From: Datisca glomerata
Taxonomy: Eukaryota; Streptophyta; Magnoliopsida; Cucurbitales; Datiscaceae
Reading direction: 5' to 3'
Length of the DNA stretch: 64,000 nucleotides
NCBI GenBank assembly: GCA_003255025.1
Contig: QANY01000148.1
Span: 669,204-733,203 of the forward strand
This document shows positions 11,655-21,672 of the stretch, in pieces (the first letter of the stretch is position 1; each line of letters starts with the position of its first letter). The notes beneath the pieces are model-generated. The model was not told the DNA's origin. It did no database searches and was given only the letters and a program-made list of their open reading frames with translations. A program made the translations under genes and the position numbers.

Positions 11655-12230
11655 TCATAAATGAAATCAGGACCATGGTTCTACAATGAGCCTTAAATTC
11701 TAGGGAACGGACTATACTGTAATTGGCAGTCATTCTCTAAAGGAAAGCAGAGCCATGATTCTATAATGAGCCTAAGTCATTGGGAATGGACTGTACTACA
11801 ATGATCAATTATTCTCTAAAGAAAACCAGGGTCATGGTTTTATAATGAACCTAAGTCCTAGGGAACGGACTGAACTACAATGGGTAGCCATTCATTAAAG
11901 AAAATCAGGATAATGGTTCTACAATGAGCCTAAGTTCTATGGAATGGATTGCACTACAATGGACAGTTGTTCTCTAAAGAAAACTAAGGCCATGGTTCTA
12001 TTTGTATCTATAAATAGCAGTAGATGTAAACACAACAACTCAACAACAGAAGTAAATACAATAGAATATAAAAAAGTCTTCCTGTGGTTTTCTTCTCATC
12101 ATGGAAAAACTACTTTGTCAATTATTCTTCATATATTTGTCTAGTTATTCTCCCATTATTTTGTGAAGATAATCTACAACTAACTCTATAACCGTGGATT
12201 TTTCTCCTTACACAGCTCATACAGAAAATA
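11655..12230 (+). repeat. Solo-LTR-like block with ~80-bp repeats upstream of a TATA box
   Basis: About 4.2 copies of an ~80-bp unit start near 11672, 11753, 11832, 11912 and 11990. Each contains CCATGGTTCTACAATGAGCC or a close variant, then a GGGAACGGACT block and TCTCTAAAG. The last copy runs directly into TATAAATAG at 12009-12017, followed by an A/C-rich leader and CCGTGGATTTTTCTCC (about 12192), a phrase typical of Copia U5 ends. I read it as a + strand LTR with tandem enhancer-like repeats in U3. The exact ends were not found. Confidence 0.55.
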
Positions 12231-13244
12231 TTTTCCTTGATCACAATAGTTTTTTAACAATCTCACAATGGTTAGGCAGCTGCTAGTAAGATTTTCTTCA
12301 ACTCAGGTCCAGATAAGTGTGGCTGACACAAAAAGAAACACACCTTCAATGAGCACTACCTCACAGTGCACACCATACACACCTTTAAGGCTTCCGATTC
12401 CTAATTGAATTAGGAAATGCACAACTTGCGAGGGCAAAGAACCAACAAAAACACGCTTTGTTATGCTAATTGACTTGGGCTATAATCCCAATTCCTCCAA
12501 AGTATAGGAGGGGTAACTAAACAAACACTTCCCCTGATTATGTGGTTGAATTCATTTAATTTTACCTAGTATCTTTCAACATGTTTGATGCTTATACTTG
12601 GATGAGTTTGATCATCTCATTTTTCGTTATTTTGACAACTTTATTAATTTTTTGACATGGTTCTCCTGCAGATTTTTCATCACTCTCTACACGGCTTTTA
12701 CGTACTTTCGTTGATGGTTATCTAACTTAACTCATTTTTAATCCTCTAGCTCTTATCTACTAGTAGAATTAACATACCTCAAGTTCATTTAGTAAATGTT
12801 TGTTGTTCTCTACTAGACCTTCGTGGCTCTAATATTGACTGAGAATATTGTGTTGTGGGTTTACCAATATAGCTTCATTAGAACGATCACAATTTATATA
12901 TACTTTTACCATCACCTGTCCCTAGAGATTTAGGAACTTGATTTCTATCAATCAAACCAGTCCAAAGTTTCTCAACCATATCACCAAACTGTAATAGTTT
13001 CTTCTTCGACGAATTTTACATCTCAGCTTCTGATTGTTTTCTCTCAACTGCATCTTATCATCTCATGATGGGTACATAATTCACTAGTTAGTATTATCCA
13101 CTATTTTCACCACCAATTAAAGAATTTTGTAGATATCATGTAAAGTGTAGGTTTTTTCTCTTTCATCTAGCAATTATCATCGAATTTTTTGTGAAATTCC
13201 AATTATCTTCACGAAAATAATAATGATAACATTCATCATCGAGT
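12231..13244. other. AT-rich region, possible old Copia debris
   Basis: No gene is visible. Around 12826-12845 the sequence GTGGCTCTAATATTGACT resembles a decayed reverse-strand Copia primer-binding site (iMet type, GGCTCTGATACCAA on +). No LTR or gag next to it could be confirmed. Confidence 0.3.
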
Positions 13245-13372
13245 CAACCTATAGAACTCAAGCTCATTCAGATATCTAAACTAAAATACAATCTTGAACT
13301 TGATAGTCAACCCATAGAACTCAAGCTCATTCAGATATCTAAACTGAAATACAATCTTGAACTTGATACGTC
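13245..13372. repeat. Direct tandem duplication, ~64 bp x 2
   Basis: The block containing CATAGAACTCAAGCTCATTC...ATACAATCTTGAACTTGAT occurs twice back to back with only a few substitutions. Confidence 0.85.
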
Positions 13373-13379
13373 TCATCTC

Positions 13380-13785
13380 CATATAACAGGTAATCTCAGA
13401 GGTATTATCATTCCCCAACTTCACATCGACAAATCACTCAGTGTGTAAGGTAAGAAGATATCTCAGGGTTAACATGAATGGGAGTAGTGATATCAACCAC
13501 ATATCTATATCTAGGCATGTATGGTTCATAATGTCCTCTACTGACATAACAAATATGTTTTGCCTGGTCACATCAACTATATCCCCATTGCATCATTCTT
13601 CTTATCACCATTTTTATCTTTTTCAAATTTTTACACATAAATTTCTTATGCCCAATTTTTCTATAGTGAACGCACTGGATTCCTTGTATGCAAAATTTGT
13701 TTAGAATTATCACCCAATTTTCTGTAACAGAAGACACTAATTGATTAATTATTAAAATCAAATATTTTCCTGAATCTCTCTTCAT
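13380..13785 (-). pseudogene. Decayed Copia gag/protease fragment
   Basis: On the - strand, 13573-13785 contains CVHYRKIGHKKFMC, like a CCHC knuckle (CxxCxxxGHxxxxC) with the second Cys replaced by Tyr. Downstream (lower coordinates) VKLGNDNTSEIT near 13400-13440 resembles the post-active-site stretch of Copia proteases. Both match only weakly and the region is full of stops. It could be an old Copia relic truncated next to element C. Confidence 0.4.
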
Positions 13786-13838
13786 TCATTGACATGCTCT
13801 TAATTAAACTTGTAGAAACTTGACAATCATGAGAGGTG

Positions 13839-14012
13839 TGTAATATAATGAATGGTGTACTTTATTAATAATAAACAATGTATTACATAAAAATGTTTAG
13901 AATACAGAAAATTAAGATTACATAGAAAACTTAGACCGAGGCTTGTAAATTGTGCAATGGGCTAAAACAGTAACGTCCCTGCAGATAGTGCCCATAGTCT
14001 TGGACGCCTAAA
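13839..14012 (-). repeat. Truncated 3' LTR of element C
   Basis: About 174 bp aligned with 15205-15374, including the shared GGCTAAAACAGTAACGTCCC and a CTTGGA-GCCT end. The alignment stops abruptly at ~14012 where pol sequence begins, marking the deletion joint. Confidence 0.7.
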
Positions 14013-14028
14013 TTAAATTCTTCCTAAT

Positions 14029-14325
14029 CTAAGGAACATAAAGTACATCATTTAAAGTTAAAACTTTTCCAGATGTAAACTTAAGCTGCACTTTGCCCTT
14101 GCCATGTATTGCAGAGGTAGACGAGTTGCCCATAAATAGCTTCTCTCCATCTTCAGCCTTCTTGTAGTCTGTAAGCATGTTCTGGACAGCACATATACAC
14201 TTCGTTGCTCCAGTATCCAACCACCAATCTGAAGTATTACTGACAAGATTCACTTCAGTAACTACTGTTGAAAAGTTATCATCTATTTCCATCACATTTG
14301 CTTGTGCATTAGGCTTCTTTCCCAT
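14029..14325 (-). pseudogene. Copia protease N-terminal part, element C
   Basis: A 98-codon frame with WWLDTGATKCIC (aspartic protease active site D-T-G) and later GKGKVQLKFTSGKVLTLNDVLYVP, the classic Copia post-active-site block ending in 'vLyVP'. In an intact element this retropepsin cleaves the polyprotein. It stops at the deletion joint, so integrase does not follow. Confidence 0.85.
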
Positions 14326-15051
14326 CGCTTTTCCTTTGCATCATTTCACGGCTCTATGTCCTGGTTTCCCACAGGTATAACAGTTTCCCTTAATCTTCTT
14401 GAAGATCTTTCCTTATAGAGCAAATTGTTTCTTTCCTTTATTGTTCACAGGTTTTCGTTTGGGTATGTTTTCCTCCACCACATTTGCCTTTGCATTAAAA
14501 GATATCTCAGTGGCTTTCTCATTCATCATGTTATCCTCCTCAATCATTAGCCTTACAACTAACTCCTCTAGTTTCATTTCCTTTCGTTTATGCTTAAGAT
14601 AGTTCTTGAATTCTTTCCAAGAAGGTGGAAGTTTTTCAATTATCATAGCAACTTGGAATGATTCACTTATCGCCGTACCTTCTGCATGAACATCATGGAT
14701 AAGGATCTGCAACTCTTGAAGTTGACACATCACAGATATAGAATCTTTCATCTTATATTCTCGAAAATGTGCAACAACGAACTTTTTAGTTCCAGCGTCT
14801 TCTATCCTATACTTCTTATCCAAGGATTCACATAATTCCTTCGCACACTTGATTGGACTATAAACATTATACAGGGAATTATCAAATCCGTTGAGGATAT
14901 AGTTTTGGCATAAAAAATCTGCATGCTTCCATGCATCAAAAACGGCAATCAACATTCTATCTTTCTCTCCTTCATTCAAGACAAGAGACTCCTCATTCAG
15001 AAATTTGACAAGGTTTAACGTCATAAGATAGATAACATTTTCTGTTGCCAT
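14326..15051 (-). pseudogene. Copia gag (UBN2 family) with zinc knuckle, element C
   Basis: The frame 14413-15051 starts at MATENVIYLMTLNLVKF and contains the UBN2 signatures AWKHADFLCQNYILNGFDNS, KKFVVAHFREYKM and IIEKLPPSWKEFKNYLKH. A zinc knuckle follows at about 14340-14385 (CYTCGKPGHRAVK), with an in-frame stop just before its last Cys. A frameshift or stop separates the gag frame from the knuckle. The product would be the nucleocapsid/capsid protein. Confidence 0.85.
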
Positions 15052-15204
15052 GTTTTGAAGTTATTGCCATCAAACTTTTTTGGTTTTTCTTGATGGCTTA
15101 TAGGAGGAGGATTCACAGCAGTAACAGAGGCACTACTAACATTTCTTGGACTTGCCATCTCAACAATTTCACAAACTGAAATGAGAAACATTACTATTTT
15201 AGAT

Positions 15205-15640
15205 TGTAAGATAATGAATGATGTACTTTATTAATAATACACAATGTATTATATAAAAATGTGCATAATACATAAAATTCAGATTACACAGAAAACTTAG
15301 GCCGAGGCTTGCAAATTACGCAATGAGCTAAAACAGTAACGTCCCTGCAGATGGTCCTCACAGTCTTGGATGCCTGTGTTTCAGGATACAACGGGCTCGT
15401 AGAAAGCAGTAAGCAACACAACAATACTCTCTCCCTTGGTGAATCAGAAAATGTTTATCTCAGATTTTTTTGCTTTTGACGAAATGAAATTTTTTTCTAT
15501 ATACAATAATGCCCATGAAATTGCTTAATATAGAAGTAATTGTGATTGTTTAAATAGTCACAAAAGTTGGAATTATGACTGTCCAAAACAGTCACAAGTA
15601 GCAGTTGTAAAACTGCCACTATGGTGCCTCTACAAAGGCA
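15205..15640 (-). repeat. 5' LTR of element C (right end uncertain)
   Basis: Starts TGTAAGATAATG on the + strand at 15205. The first ~170 bp are duplicated at 13839-14012. The rest, to roughly 15640, is assigned by position only. Confidence 0.5.
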
Positions 15641-15699
15641 CCTCCATGAAGACACCTCTTGAAGATATTTGAAAATCAAAATAATAATTAAAAAATAGA

Positions 15700-15835
15700 A
15701 CGGTACGGTCTAGGAAAATCAAGCCCAAAAGACCCAAGTCCCCAAGTCCCTTAAATATATTATGTCAAGGCTTGAGTTTGAATCCATAACCTCAAGGTTT
15801 TACACAAAACCTTTACCACTAAGCTACTAACCAAC
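15700..15835 (-). repeat. tRNA-derived SINE-like sequence
   Basis: On the - strand, TAGCTTAGTGGTAAAGG (about 15826 to 15810) fits an RNA polymerase III A box, and GGATTCAAACTC (about 15785 to 15774) fits a B box. The ~25-40 nt between them is normal for a tRNA-like promoter. No intact cloverleaf is seen, so this is a SINE head rather than a tRNA gene. Confidence 0.5.
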
Positions 15836-16317
15836 ATATGTTCATTCACTACAAAATAAATATAACGGCGTGTGCCACCTACCAACCTTTCTCAACTGTC
15901 TGGCAAAGAAGTGATGAACAAACAAGGCATGAGTCTCGATACGTTGTCTAAAATCATTCATTGAAGAAAGGTGATTGATGATGTGCTCTATTTATGTTTT
16001 GCAAATTTCTTTTTGGAAAAACTTTATTTATTATGTTTCTCTTAGACATATCTTTTAAGTTTATCTTCTTTTAAAAAAACATCTTGTAAGTTTATCCAGA
16101 AAGAGAATGTTGAGATTTTACTCGTTATATGGTGAAAGAGAGTTCATATTACCATTGGCGCATGTAAGTCACAACTTATCTGTTCAATAATTCTCAATCT
16201 TCTTTACTCATATTCACCATCATCGTTGTAGTATCAATTTTAATAGAATCTTTCATTTTTCCTTTCCACGATTCTTATCTAGTCTCATTCAAACTATTAA
16301 CCACCATATATGACTAT
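15836..16317. other. Spacer without recognisable feature
   Basis: Lies between the SINE-like sequence and the CACTA element. No open frame, repeat or RNA gene is seen. Confidence 0.4.
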
Positions 16318-16499
16318 TTTCGCTACAAGAATTATGTTCTTTAATAGCACTGAAGGATCGTGTTTTATTCTAAAATGCTATGAGAGGCTGATCTTTTACG
16401 CGGGTCACAAGGACAGGGAACAAAAATCCCAACCCCGCCTAATTAATTAAAAGGAGTTTGAACTGTTTTGTCCTAAACCCACATAATCTCTCACATCTC

Positions 16500-16818
16500 T
16501 CTCTTAAACGCTCACAGTGCTCTCTCTGCGACGTAACTCACAGAGCTCTTTCTTCATGAGGTGAAGCTCTCTCTCAACCTCTCTTACATGTCTCTCTTGT
16601 AACTCCCTCTTTCAGCTCTTTGTCGCAGATTCTCTCTTGTTGTTGTCTATATATAAGCTCTCTCTCTCTCTCCCTTTCTCAGCTTTGTCCAGCTTTATCT
16701 CACCACCGGCTCTCTCTTGAGGTTCTTTATTTCAGCTCTTTCTAGAAGATCTCTCTCTAAGATCTGTGTCGTAGCTTTATCTTAGCAAACTTCTCCTATT
16801 TCTAGCTTCAATTTATCT
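16500..16818 (+). other. CT-rich leader-like sequence in the CACTA interior
   Basis: Dense CTCTCT/AGCTCTTT sequence resembling a plant 5' UTR, ending in a good splice donor (TCAG/GTAAAATAC at about 16818-16820). With the acceptor at 17331-17334 it looks like an untranslated exon plus a ~510-bp intron. Whether it comes from the same gene as the formin exon is unknown. Confidence 0.4.
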
Positions 16819-17334
16819 CAGGTAAAATACTTAATTCTCTGTTTACAACGCATCAATCCTCTGATTTCTTGTTAAGAATAAAAAATATGCTTTAAATTTC
16901 CTGTTCTTGACTTTTAAATGTAGTTCATTTTGTTGTGATATGTTCCGAAATAGAAGCAAGCAGAAACCCTTGGAAGGGAGGGAGCAGCGTTTTTCACACA
17001 TTCTAATAATCTATTTTACTAATTCTATTAGGGTTTTCCTTATTTGAGTGCTCTGTTTATTGAAAATTTTCTAAGTGAAACCTAGCTTTAAGTTATATTC
17101 ATCAGCTGTGATTATGGTCTTCTTTTCAATCCTAATTTTTGTTCATCTCCCAAACATGGATTCATGGTTATTATTTGCAAAATGGACTATGGATTGATGT
17201 AAATTTTATTAAAGCAATTAATGGGCTCTGTTAGTTTCCATTAGACTACTGGATGTGGTTAAGCACAATGGATGTTCTACTTTTCTCATCTTGATTGTTG
17301 TGATTTTTTTTTTGTTTCTGAATAACTATTGCAG

Positions 17335-17585
17335 TTGTTTCAACTCTTCTAAACTTTGTAAGAATGCTCAAGCAAGCCCATGAGGACAATTGCAAGCAGC
17401 TTGAAATTGAAACGAAGAGAGAAAAAAGTGAGAAGTTGCAAAAAGGTTTTGCACACAAGGAGACTAAACAATTACTACGTACCCAATCCATAGTAGCAAT
17501 GTCAAGTGATGCAATTGTTCATCCGGAACCTATTGTCCTTTCTCGGAGACATTCCGTAGATCAGCCAAAGGGTGAAAGATTATGA
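17335..17585 (+). pseudogene. Captured formin (FH2) C-terminal exon
   Basis: An acceptor (TATTGCAG, ending 17334) opens a frame reading VSTLLNFVRMLKQAHEDNCKQ and then a Lys/Glu-rich tail, ending at the TGA at 17583-17585. The start matches the end of plant class II formin FH2 domains (STLLNFVRMFkkAHEENcKQaELEKKK), which nucleate actin filaments. Only this last segment is present; the FH2 core, FH1 and PTEN-like parts are absent. It lies inside the CACTA element and is best explained as a captured (transduplicated) fragment. The frame is intact through the tail, so a small chimeric transcript is possible but not shown. Confidence 0.75.
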
Positions 17586-19430
17586 GATTCAAATGGTTTG
17601 ATGACAGACAACATTCTGCTATATATATATGGCTAATATGATCTTTGTGAGGTACAACTCTAACCCTTAGATCCATTACTACCTGCCAAATTTTGTTGTC
17701 CTTGGCCTTCTCCTTTCTTTCTTAGATGTGTTGCCTAACCATGATCATAATGATATTGTTGTTTTTGCGTTGATTGTAGAGGAACTTTACAATCTCGTTC
17801 TTCAATAGGCAACCAGTATCATATATCACCCACTAATTCATTGTTGTAATTAGTTTTAGAGAAAGGATTTACAGGATAGCAAGGTTTGGGTTAGCTCAAA
17901 ATTTATTATTTTGAACAAGATGTCGACAATGAGAGGAACATAGATATTCATCCAGTTATGAATCACGGATTGAAGGTATAGTTGATTTCTTGTTGGAGCT
18001 TGAAGAAGGAGGTATAATTTAAGCTTTATCTTGATTTTTAAAATGTTGAACATATCTAGGATAATTTACCTTTTCCACTACTATTTTGAGTGTTTAAACA
18101 TTGGACTTTGTTAATATCCTACCCTTGCCGTTCTTTTAATTGTATATTGTTCTGAATTGTGATATGACTATTATGATTATTTTGCAAACTTAGGCAGTGT
18201 TTAAGCTCCAGACCCTAAGAAAATCAAATTTGTTGGTCTCCTTCAACCAAAAGTTTGCAGTGAAATCTTTTTTCACTGTTCTGAATTGTGATCAAGGCAC
18301 AAATTTCCCAAGGGAAGAGAATATGGTAGAAAATAACAAGTATTCTTAAGAGATTCTGTTTTTTGCTTACACGTCCTCTCTGAATATAACATATATCCTT
18401 AAGTGATTTTAGTTGACATTATATGTCTTTTTTGTGGTTGGAGGAGGAAACCAATCCACATCTGCTTTGCACATTAGTACTACTATGTGGAATTTCATTT
18501 TGGGTAGACTTCATATTAAATGGGCAATGCCTAATTTAATATCATGTTTAGACACTGATCTCTAGTGCATTAGTGGGGTTTTTTTATAAGAAATTGATCG
18601 TTGATGCATTAGTGGGATTCTACCAAATTTTGTAAGTTTTGGCAGTCAAACTCATTGTTTCCTTGTGTTCATACCAAGTGTTTGTTCACATCTCTTAGAA
18701 GATCATAAGCTTAACCTGCCATTTGCATATTGTTTTGATCAAATATTGTTGTTTGCTAAGGGAGGGTGCTTTGCGGACTGCAATTACAACTTTCATTCCA
18801 ATCCTAAAAGATACTATTTGGAGTTATCTGGAGTAGTATGATCTAGCATTAGTTGTTGGCTCACATGATGGTAATGATGCACAGCAAAGGACGTCGCACG
18901 TTAGCATTTTGTATTATCTAGCGCTTTTTCAGTTGAGGGAATTTTGGATTATAACTTCCTTATCTAATAAGTCATTTCCTAACAGTTGATCATTTAAATT
19001 GTACTATTTAGAATAGGAGGCTTGCTCGCTCATCTGAATGGATCATCCATGCTTTGGTACAACACTTTGATCTTGTCCTGAAGCATCACCAAGGCAGTTA
19101 CCTGCGCCACCACCTCCTCACTAGGAAAACCACCAAGTGGACCTCCTAAGGTACCTCCACCTTTAGTACCTAGATGTGAATTTATCCCAGATTTTAGTTT
19201 TTTTTATAAATTATTTTTCTAGCTCTATGTAAAAATCAATATGTAATTATCATTTTGAGATGTGATTTCTAGTAGACAATTAGTATGTAATAATTTTGAC
19301 TAATTAAATAAAATGATATATGATTTTATTATTTCGTGATATTTTCTGAAAAGTTATTTATTTTTTATATTTGTACAATTGTGAGTATAAGTAATAAAAA
19401 TAGTTATAAAAATATTTAATAACATTAAGA
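17586..19430. other. CACTA interior, no recognisable gene
   Basis: Intron- or 3'-UTR-like AT-rich sequence. A short proline/histidine-rich stretch at 19075-19150 is not long enough to name. The - strand frame 17856-18053 is chance. Confidence 0.4.
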
Positions 19431-19439
19431 AAACAATAA

Positions 19440-19766
19440 GTAATGAAAATGCTATGAAATACCTACCATAATATTTATAAAACGCTATGAAAGATCTATG
19501 ATAGTATTTAAAAAACGCTATATAAGACCCTCTACAGCATTTATAGAACGCTATGAAAGGTTTTTTATAGTGTTTTTAAAATGCTATGAAAGTCTTTTTA
19601 TAGTGTTTTTTAAATGCTATGAAAAGTGTTTGATAGCGTTTAAAAAAATGCTATCATAGGTAGCGGACTTCTAATAACGTCGGTATACATCGGGTTTTCA
19701 GAACACTATCGAAACCTTATGATAGCATTTTTTTTACCGCTATTGTAGCGTTTTTTTGTTGTAGTG
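19440..19766. repeat. CACTA right subterminal repeats and terminal inverted repeat
   Basis: At least seven copies of A(A/C)(C/T)GCTATGAAAG-like motifs and inverted forms (TTTTATAGTGTTTT) sit at about 30-35-bp spacing. The terminal CACTACAACAAAAAAACG ends at 19766. In this superfamily such repeats bind the TnpA-type protein. Confidence 0.85.
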
Positions 19767-19995
19767 TTTACTAAATTACTAACCTTGCCAACCTAGCATT
19801 GGTATCAATTTTTTTAGGAATTACAATTCCTATTTATGGTTTCATGTTGGTTTGGTTTATTATCTCTTCTAGGATATTTACTCTATTATTAATAATTGAT
19901 TAAATCGATTATGATAATAGTAAAATGTGATATGATAATTATTGATTTTTTATATTCCAACAAATGGTATCCGAGCTATATTAGCCAATAAGTCT

Positions 19996-20124
19996 CGGAC
20001 AAATCTTGATGAAATGGGTTGAGCTTATTTAACTCTTAGTTCAATGTGTGATGGCAGAGACGGACAAATCTTGATGAAATGGGTTGAGCTTATTTAACTC
20101 TTAGTTCAATGTGTGATGGGAGAG
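19996..20124. repeat. Direct tandem duplication, ~64 bp x 2
   Basis: The block CGGACAAATCTTGATGAAAT...AATGTGTGATGG occurs twice in succession with one base difference near the end. Confidence 0.9.
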
Positions 20125-20980
20125 ATTATTGAGAAGACATCACATCTGTTACGATAAAGATTGATGATCAGTTTATAAGTTTGAAGGATAGTTCTCAATA
20201 CCTCAATACCACCAAACAACTACATATGAAATTAAACTATTGACACTCAGTAATGAATACACATGAATCATGTATGTTTGACTATTAATTAATCAAAGCT
20301 AATATATGAACTTCTGATTTCTTTCTTTCTTCTTCTCCCTCTTGTTTTTTTCCATGTCCCGTGGACCTCTTAGGCTGACTCGGTGGGTCTTCTCTCAACA
20401 TGACAGTTTATATATAGTCAACTAATTCTAAACTATATCTTTTTATACACAAAATTATTTTTATCAACGCATTTCACACCAAAAGTCAGTAGAGTAATTC
20501 ATGTTCAATAAGCAATATAATTGACTAAAATTAATAGATATCTCGAAGTATTTTTCCTAACTAACCAATTGATTAGATCATATGATACTTAATTAAAATA
20601 TATGCAATTTAGATTCAGACTTGTATAAATTTAATGAAAGATTAATTAAGAACAATAGAAATACATATTTTATCTTGTATCTAAATTGAATTTATAAGGT
20701 GAATAATGTGAAATAAAATTTTCTTTAAGCCCTATTAATATAATACAAGTTAGATAAAATATTAAATAAAAAACGATATTATGTCCAAAAAAATATACTC
20801 AAATGTATGCAAATGTCTTCAGACAAAAAATCTTCCAAGCTAGGAAGAAACTAAGCCTGATGGTCGAGAAATAATTAAAATATGTAACTAATCATCAATT
20901 TCTTCTTCAATTTTGAAAAATTCCATTTGCAAATTGTTAACGTTACGCAAACCAATTTTGTTCTAAAATCATTAGACGTA
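20125..20980. other. Upstream region of the dioxygenase gene
   Basis: AT-rich sequence without open frames or TE termini that I can recognise. It presumably includes the promoter of the dioxygenase gene. Confidence 0.4.
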
Positions 20981-20984
20981 ATAA

Positions 20985-20995
20985 TATATATATAA
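20985..20995 (+). promoter_or_regulatory. Candidate TATA box of the dioxygenase gene
   Basis: TATATATAAG lies about 90-100 bp before the first ATG (21086) and ~210 bp before the second candidate (21206). A CCAAT word is present at about 20952. Position and sequence fit, but AT-rich DNA makes chance matches easy. Confidence 0.4.
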
Positions 20996-21085
20996 GTCGC
21001 CTATATGCAAATTAAGCTCCAGCAAATTAGACTATAATCAATATAGTTTGTAATTGCTTTATCCATTTTTTCTCCTTAACAAAAC

Positions 21086-21672
21086 ATGATTGCTCTCGAT
21101 ATAAGTAAATGTTTATCCTTTTCCGATTCTCTCCGACACAACATAAAATCAAAATCTATTAGACTGTCGTCTTATAGTAGTTCTGTGAAGAATTTCTCAA
21201 AGATAATGTCATCCTTTCAAATGGCTGGTGACAGTTCACCTCTTTTTCTTTCTCGTGCCCATATCCTTCCAAAATTCTGCTGGCCGAATCTAAAAGAAGT
21301 TACCAGTTTGGACTCGATTCCAGTCATTGATTTAAACGACGAATATGGTGATGACCCATCTTCTTTAGTACTCAAAATATCTAAAGCTTGTGAGGAATAT
21401 GGATTTTTTCATGTCATCAGCCATGGAATTTCTCAAGATCTGTGTAACAGAACTTTGACTTCTGCTAATGATTTCTTTCACTTGCCTTGGGAAGAGAAGA
21501 GACAATACTTCACAAAAGATCATTCCAAGAAAATCAAAATTGTTAACTATGATTTCAAGGTGGATCATCAAGGTCAAGAGATTATCAAAATGTGGAGTGA
21601 ATCTTTTACTCATCCTTGCCATCATGTTGATGATTTCTCTCATATTTTACCTAAAAATCCTCTTCAATACAG
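21086..21672 (+). CDS. Dioxygenase exon 1 (DIOX_N domain)
   Basis: 587 bp ending in codon phase 2 at CAATACAG/GTACTT. Includes WEEKRQYF and MWSESFTHP, typical of the N-terminal domain. The usual 'NHG' motif reads SHG. Confidence 0.9.

Larger units (their letters stand above)
13839..15640 (-). mobile_element. Collapsed Ty1/Copia element C
   Basis: Direct repeats TGTAATATAATGAATGG... (13839 to ~14012) and TGTAAGATAATGAATG... (15205 to ~15374 and beyond) are the two LTRs. Between them, on the - strand, are a UBN2-type gag, a zinc knuckle and the first part of protease. Integrase, RT and RNase H are missing: protease is joined at about 14012-14028 directly to the inner part of the 3' LTR, so most of pol and some LTR were deleted. 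The right limit of the 5' LTR was not found, so 15640 is approximate. Confidence 0.75.
16321..19766. mobile_element. CACTA (En/Spm-type) non-autonomous transposon
   Basis: The left end is CGCTACAAGAATTATG (one substitution from CACTACAAG...). The right end, read on the - strand, is CACTACAACAAAAAAACG. Both are flanked by TTT (16318-16320 and 19767-19769), the 3-bp target-site duplication expected of CACTA elements. Subterminal repeats of the type AACGCTATGAAAG fill 19440-19690, and one copy lies at the left end (16369). No transposase is visible; the interior instead carries gene-like sequence (CT-rich leader, intron and a formin exon). It would depend on a transposase supplied elsewhere. Confidence 0.85.

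Noticed and set aside
12826..12845. Decayed Copia primer-binding site
   Set aside because: Only a partial match; no LTR or gag could be confirmed on either side, so it is mentioned only within the spacer entry.
17856..18053. - strand ORF in the CACTA interior
   Set aside because: No similarity to CACTA transposase or any domain I know.
21365..21643. - strand ORF of 92 codons
   Set aside because: Antisense shadow of dioxygenase exon 1.
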